A stretch of 56,355 nucleotides of DNA from an uncultured Clostridia bacterium. GTDB lineage: Bacteria > Bacillota > Clostridia > Oscillospirales > Acutalibacteraceae. A program made the translations under genes and the position numbers. Under the pieces are notes generated by a model. That model saw only the letters and a program-made list of their open reading frames with translations, was not told where the DNA came from and made no database searches. Positions within the stretch are counted from its first letter, which is position 1. Each line of letters begins with the position of its first letter. Shown piece by piece: positions 53,493 through 56,355 of the stretch. The stretch covers positions 1-56,355 of the forward strand of contig CANQUV010000016.1 in assembly GCA_947627135.1 (NCBI GenBank), given 5' to 3'.

Positions 53493-53538
53493 TATATAAT
53501 AAAGATTACTTAAATACATAAGTAATCTTTATTATATA
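53493..53538 (-). terminator. 20-bp perfect inverted repeat, likely terminator
   Basis: 53493-53512 is perfectly complementary to 53519-53538 around a 6-nt loop. The stem is AT-rich; on the minus strand the 3' side reads TTTATTATATA, so an intrinsic terminator after the CD1247-type gene is likely. Confidence 0.7.
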
Positions 53539-53576
53539 AAATATTTAATTTTTATTTAATTTTGAAATAACAAGCC

Positions 53577-54038
53577 TCAAGACATTAAATCTTCTTCGTC
53601 GGAACAGTCTTCGCAACCACAGTCGCATTCATCTTCAAATAATTCTGAAAAATCAAATTCCAAAACTTCGCCACAGTTGGGACATTGAATTTCTCCCTCA
53701 AGCAATACATCTTCCGATACACAAATCGTCTTATTGCACTTATCACAGGTTACTTCATAAAAAGGTTCTTCTTCATCGTCAAAGTCATCTTCGTCGTCAC
53801 AGCAATCGCAACAATCGTCGCCGTAAATTTCTTCTTCAACATTTCCTAAATCTTCATCAATTTCGTCAACCTGCATACTTAATTCATCATAAAGATCTTC
53901 CATATCTGTTTGCGACAAAGCCATATCGTCAAGTAAGTCTATAATAGCTTTAAGAACTTTTACTTCATCTTTGCCTTCATCAAGATTTAAACCTTCACAA
54001 AGCCCACGTATATAAGCAACTCTTTCATTTAAAGTCAT
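53577..54038 (-). CDS. CD1247-type acidic zinc-ribbon protein
   Basis: 153 residues. The N-terminus MTLNERVAYIRGLCEGLNLDEGKDE is a conserved clostridial domain (CD1247 N-terminal type). A very acidic middle with CCDCC is followed by a zinc ribbon CDKCNKTI...CPNCGEV and an acidic Cys-rich end (CDCGCEDC). Fourteen cysteines or so suggest metal binding. Function unknown; 10 bp after efp, so cotranscribed. Confidence 0.75.
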   Translation of the reverse strand: MTLNERVAYIRGLCEGLNLDEGKDEVKVLKAIIDLLDDMALSQTDMEDLYDELSMQVDEIDEDLGNVEEEIYGDDCCDCCDDEDDFDDEEEPFYEVTCDKCNKTICVSEDVLLEGEIQCPNCGEVLEFDFSELFEDECDCGCEDCSDEEDLMS

Positions 54039-54048
54039 AATTTACTCC

Positions 54049-54606
54049 TTATGCACGGCCCATATATTCGCCTGTGCGTGTATCAATTTGTATAATTTCT
54101 CCCTCGTCAATAAAGAGCGGTACCTTAATTTCCGCACCTGTTTCAAGTGTTGCAGGCTTTGTAGCATTAGTAGCCGTATCGCCTTTAAAACCAGGATCTG
54201 TTTTTGTTATGGCTAACTCAACAAAGTTTGGCGGTTCAACTCCAAATACATTTCCTTTATATGATAAAATTTTACATACCATATTTTCTTTAACAAATTT
54301 AAAGCTGTCGCCTAATATTGATTTGTTAATTGGAATCTGCTCCCATGTTTCTGTATCCATAAAATAATACAGGTCGCCGTCATTGTAGCTGTATTCCATA
54401 TCTTTTCTCTCAATAAATGCTGTTGGGTACTTATCATTTGGGTTAAATGTTTTTTCAACCACAGCACCTGTAATAACATTTCTTATTTTTGTTCTGACAA
54501 ACGCAGCGCCTTTTCCGGGTTTAACATGCTGAAATTCAATAATTGAAACAACCTGTCCGTCCATCTCAAAAGTAACGCCGTTTCTGAAATCACCTGCTGA
54601 TATCAT
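54049..54606 (-). CDS. efp: Translation elongation factor P
   Basis: 185 residues from ATG at 54606, preceded by AGGAGG. Domain I tip [11 protein letters not shown] carries Lys32; three beta-barrel domains, closing [17 protein letters not shown] relieves stalling at polyproline. No modification enzyme (YfcM, EpmA, EarP) is nearby. A leader hairpin precedes the ribosome site. Confidence 0.97.
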   Translation of the reverse strand: MISAGDFRNGVTFEMDGQVVSIIEFQHVKPGKGAAFVRTKIRNVITGAVVEKTFNPNDKYPTAFIERKDMEYSYNDGDLYYFMDTETWEQIPINKSILGDSFKFVKENMVCKILSYKGNVFGVEPPNFVELAITKTDPGFKGDTATNATKPATLETGAEIKVPLFIDEGEIIQIDTRTGEYMGRA

Positions 54607-54622
54607 AAATAAACCTCCTAAA

Positions 54623-54660
54623 ATATTAGTATGGCTTAAAATTCCATACAAATCTAATAT
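54623..54660 (-). promoter_or_regulatory. Hairpin in efp leader
   Basis: ATATTAG and CTAATAT at the base, then GTATGG/CCATAC (54629-54634 and 54644-54649), all between promoter and ribosome site. No T-run; a regulatory role is inferred only from position. Confidence 0.4.
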
Positions 54661-54661
54661 A

Positions 54662-54689
54662 ATTATACATATTATTAAAAAAAATGCAA
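54662..54689 (-). promoter_or_regulatory. efp promoter
   Basis: Minus strand TTGCAT (54684-54689), 16-nt spacer, TATAAT (54662-54667), in the gap after the aminopeptidase gene. Confidence 0.6.
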
Positions 54690-54694
54690 GGGAT

Positions 54695-55780
54695 TTATAA
54701 AACTATAAGTTCCTTTGTAATTTTAGCAAAATTGTGGTATCCCTTTTCTGTTACAGCAACCATATCTTCAATTCTTACGCCAAATTGATTTTCAAGATAA
54801 ATACCCGGTTCTATTGTAATTACCATACCCCTGCTTAAAATAATATCGCCTTTTGGAGAAACATTGGGCTTTTCATGAATATTAAGTCCAACTCCATGAC
54901 CGGTTGAATGGCCAAAGCAATCACCGTATTTTGCTTCTGATATAATGTTTCTGGCAGTCTTGTCAATATCGCAACAGCAAACTCCTGACTTTACCATTTC
55001 AAGTGCGGATAATTGTGCATTTAAAACAATGCTGTAAATTTCTTTTTGCTTATCGGAAATTTTCCCCACAGCAACAGTTCTTGTCATATCACTGTGATAA
55101 CCTTTGTAAAGTGAACCTATATCTAAAGTGAAAAAGTCGCCGCTTTTTATAACTTCATTACCGGCAACACCATGAGGTAATGAGGTTTTTTTACCGGTTA
55201 TTGTTATTAAATCAAAAGATACTCCCTCGCCGCCATTTTTCTTAATTTTATATTCAAGCTCATTTTTAATGTCAATTTCTTTTATTCCCGGTTTGATATC
55301 AGAAAGAATTTCATTAAATGATTTTTCAGTTATTTCCTGAGCTTTTTCAATTAAATCAAGTTCGTCCTTTGACTTTACCATTCTTTGGTTTTCTATGGCT
55401 GAGTCAAGAATATTTGTCGTTGAAATTCTAACATCTGATTTACTCAGCGAGTTTTTAAGTTTATTATAAGAATAAAATGTTAAATCCTTTGTTTCAGTGT
55501 ATGCAAAAAAAATATTATTATCTTTTAATATTTCAGACAAAATATCATTTAATGAATTAAACATTACTACTTCACATGAAGTTACAATATTTTTTGCAGT
55601 TTCAATATACCTGAAATCAACTAATAAATAAGCATTTTTTTTAGTTATTACAACTGTACCCTCGCTGTTATTAAAACCGGTATAGTAATATACATTTGAG
55701 TTTGAAGTAATAATCAAAGCCTCGTTATCGTTTCTTAAAACTTCTCTTATCTTTTTAATTCGTTTTTGTTGTTCGATCAA
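54695..55780 (-). CDS. Xaa-Pro aminopeptidase (peptidase M24)
   Basis: 361 residues. N-terminal creatinase-like domain, then pita-bread fold with metal ligands in [17 protein letters not shown] (two Asp), [14 protein letters not shown] (His), TIEPGIY and VRIEDM (two Glu). It releases N-terminal residues before proline. Start is TTG directly after the aroQ stop (TAATTG), with AAAGGA ~10 nt upstream. Its pairing with aroQ and efp is common in Firmicutes. Confidence 0.93.
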   Translation of the reverse strand: MIEQQKRIKKIREVLRNDNEALIITSNSNVYYYTGFNNSEGTVVITKKNAYLLVDFRYIETAKNIVTSCEVVMFNSLNDILSEILKDNNIFFAYTETKDLTFYSYNKLKNSLSKSDVRISTTNILDSAIENQRMVKSKDELDLIEKAQEITEKSFNEILSDIKPGIKEIDIKNELEYKIKKNGGEGVSFDLITITGKKTSLPHGVAGNEVIKSGDFFTLDIGSLYKGYHSDMTRTVAVGKISDKQKEIYSIVLNAQLSALEMVKSGVCCCDIDKTARNIISEAKYGDCFGHSTGHGVGLNIHEKPNVSPKGDIILSRGMVITIEPGIYLENQFGVRIEDMVAVTEKGYHNFAKITKELIVL

Positions 55781-56212
55781 TTAAATCATGTCCTTTAATG
55801 CTTCAATTGCAAGAAAATAACTTGTTTTACCGAATCCGCAAATTTGTCCTCTGCATACAGGAGCAATAACCGATATATGTCTAAATTCTTCTCTTGAATG
55901 AATATTAGACATGTGCACCTCAACAAAAGGCAAATTAACTGCAGCAATAGCATCTCTTAAAGCATAGCTGTAATGAGTTAAAGCTCCTGCATTAATAATT
56001 ACAGCATCATAGTTTTCTCTTGCATTATGAATATTATCAATCAATTCACCTTCGTGGTTAGACTGAAAAATATCACACTCATACCCTTTACTGTTAGCAT
56101 ACTCAATTATTTCTTTATTAATATCAGATGCACTTTGATTACCGTATATTCCCTTTTCTCGAACACCAACCAAATTAAGGTTAGGTCCTAACAGTACAAG
56201 AATTTTTTTCAT
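55781..56212 (-). CDS. aroQ: Type II 3-dehydroquinate dehydratase
   Basis: 143 residues. [17 protein letters not shown] carries catalytic Tyr23, with [17 protein letters not shown] and [13 protein letters not shown] motifs. It performs the third step of the shikimate pathway. AGGAGAG precedes ATG. No promoter fits between the rpsU terminator and this gene, so transcription may read through from rpsU or start inside it. Confidence 0.96.
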   Translation of the reverse strand: MKKILVLLGPNLNLVGVREKGIYGNQSASDINKEIIEYANSKGYECDIFQSNHEGELIDNIHNARENYDAVIINAGALTHYSYALRDAIAAVNLPFVEVHMSNIHSREEFRHISVIAPVCRGQICGFGKTSYFLAIEALKDMI

Positions 56213-56235
56213 TATTAACTCTCCTGACTAAATTA

Positions 56236-56267
56236 CAAAAAAGCGGACAGTTGCTCTGTCCGCTTTT
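56236..56267 (-). terminator. rpsU terminator
   Basis: AAAAGCGGACAG (56239-56250) pairs perfectly with CTGTCCGCTTTT (56256-56267), 5-nt loop, six T on the minus strand. Confidence 0.9.
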
Positions 56268-56274
56268 AAATTAT

Positions 56275-56355
56275 TTACCTATATTTGCGTTTACGAGCTG
56301 CTTCGGATTTCTTCTTACGTTTAACAGAAGGTTTTTCGTAAGCTTCTCTTTTGCG
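56275..56355 (-). CDS. rpsU: 30S ribosomal protein S21, C-terminal part
   Basis: The last 26 codons and stop of S21: RKREAYEKPSVKRKKKS then EAARKRKYR, the highly conserved basic tail. The gene continues beyond the window edge. S21 helps mRNA base-pair with 16S rRNA. Confidence 0.93.
   Translation of the reverse strand, partial: RKREAYEKPSVKRKKKSEAARKRKYR

Overview
The window is AT-rich chromosomal DNA from a spore-forming, Gram-positive anaerobe of the class Clostridia, most like the Oscillospiraceae/Ruminococcaceae. Reasons: an SCIFF ranthipeptide (six cysteines in about 45 residues) with its radical-SAM maturase; sporulation genes sigK, cwlD, yunB and a GerQ-like coat protein; clostridial gene orders tig-clpP-clpX-lon-engB and miaB-ricA-mutS-mutL-miaA; sepF/ylmH/divIVA division genes; and AGGAGG ribosome sites with frequent TTG starts. 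Genus and species cannot be fixed from sequence alone. No tRNA or rRNA gene, prophage, insertion sequence or CRISPR array was seen.

Layout. 1-8.9 kb (mostly +): the end of a GerQ-like protein, hemW (-), prfC, an Orn/Lys/Arg decarboxylase-fold enzyme, scfA-scfB, a membrane GT2 glycosyltransferase, sigK and a UPF0178 gene. 9-13.6 kb: feoAB (-) divergent from cwlD and radA (+). 13.6-15.5 kb: the least ordinary segment, with a small XRE regulator, a gene-poor stretch holding a putative terminated structured RNA and repeated AATTATACAAAAT boxes, and a Xer-type recombinase. From 15.5 kb to the end every gene is on the minus strand: marR-citrate synthase; a Bce-type sensor/ABC module; lon-engB-lysA; tig-clpP-clpX; thrC-phosphoesterase; ylqF-rnhB-yraN-M19 peptidase; lspA-rluD-type gene; rplS; lepB; the long run miaB-ricA-mutS-mutL-miaA-HlyD-ylmE-sepF-ylmH-divIVA-ileS; yunB; a DinB-like gene; aroQ-pepP-efp-CD1247-type protein; and the last 26 codons of rpsU.

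How genes work together. scfA is transcribed from a near-consensus promoter and separated from scfB by a hairpin that should favour peptide over enzyme. The Bce-type kinase and regulator lie beside their probable target bceAB, whose promoter carries repeated TGTAAGG boxes where an activator would bind. MarR and citrate synthase share one promoter with a palindrome at its start point. ClpXP, Lon and trigger factor form a protein-quality block; MutSL, MiaA/MiaB and the RicA homologue form a repair/tRNA-modification block feeding into cell-division genes.

Most of the window is housekeeping. The points most worth following are the SCIFF peptide with glycine where the thioether-acceptor threonine is expected, the unassigned RNA and repeat boxes beside the recombinase, and several operator-like palindromes and leader hairpins. 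Coordinates reflect start codons re-chosen where the ribosome-binding site demanded it. All functional calls rest on motif recognition and recalled family knowledge; no database search was run.
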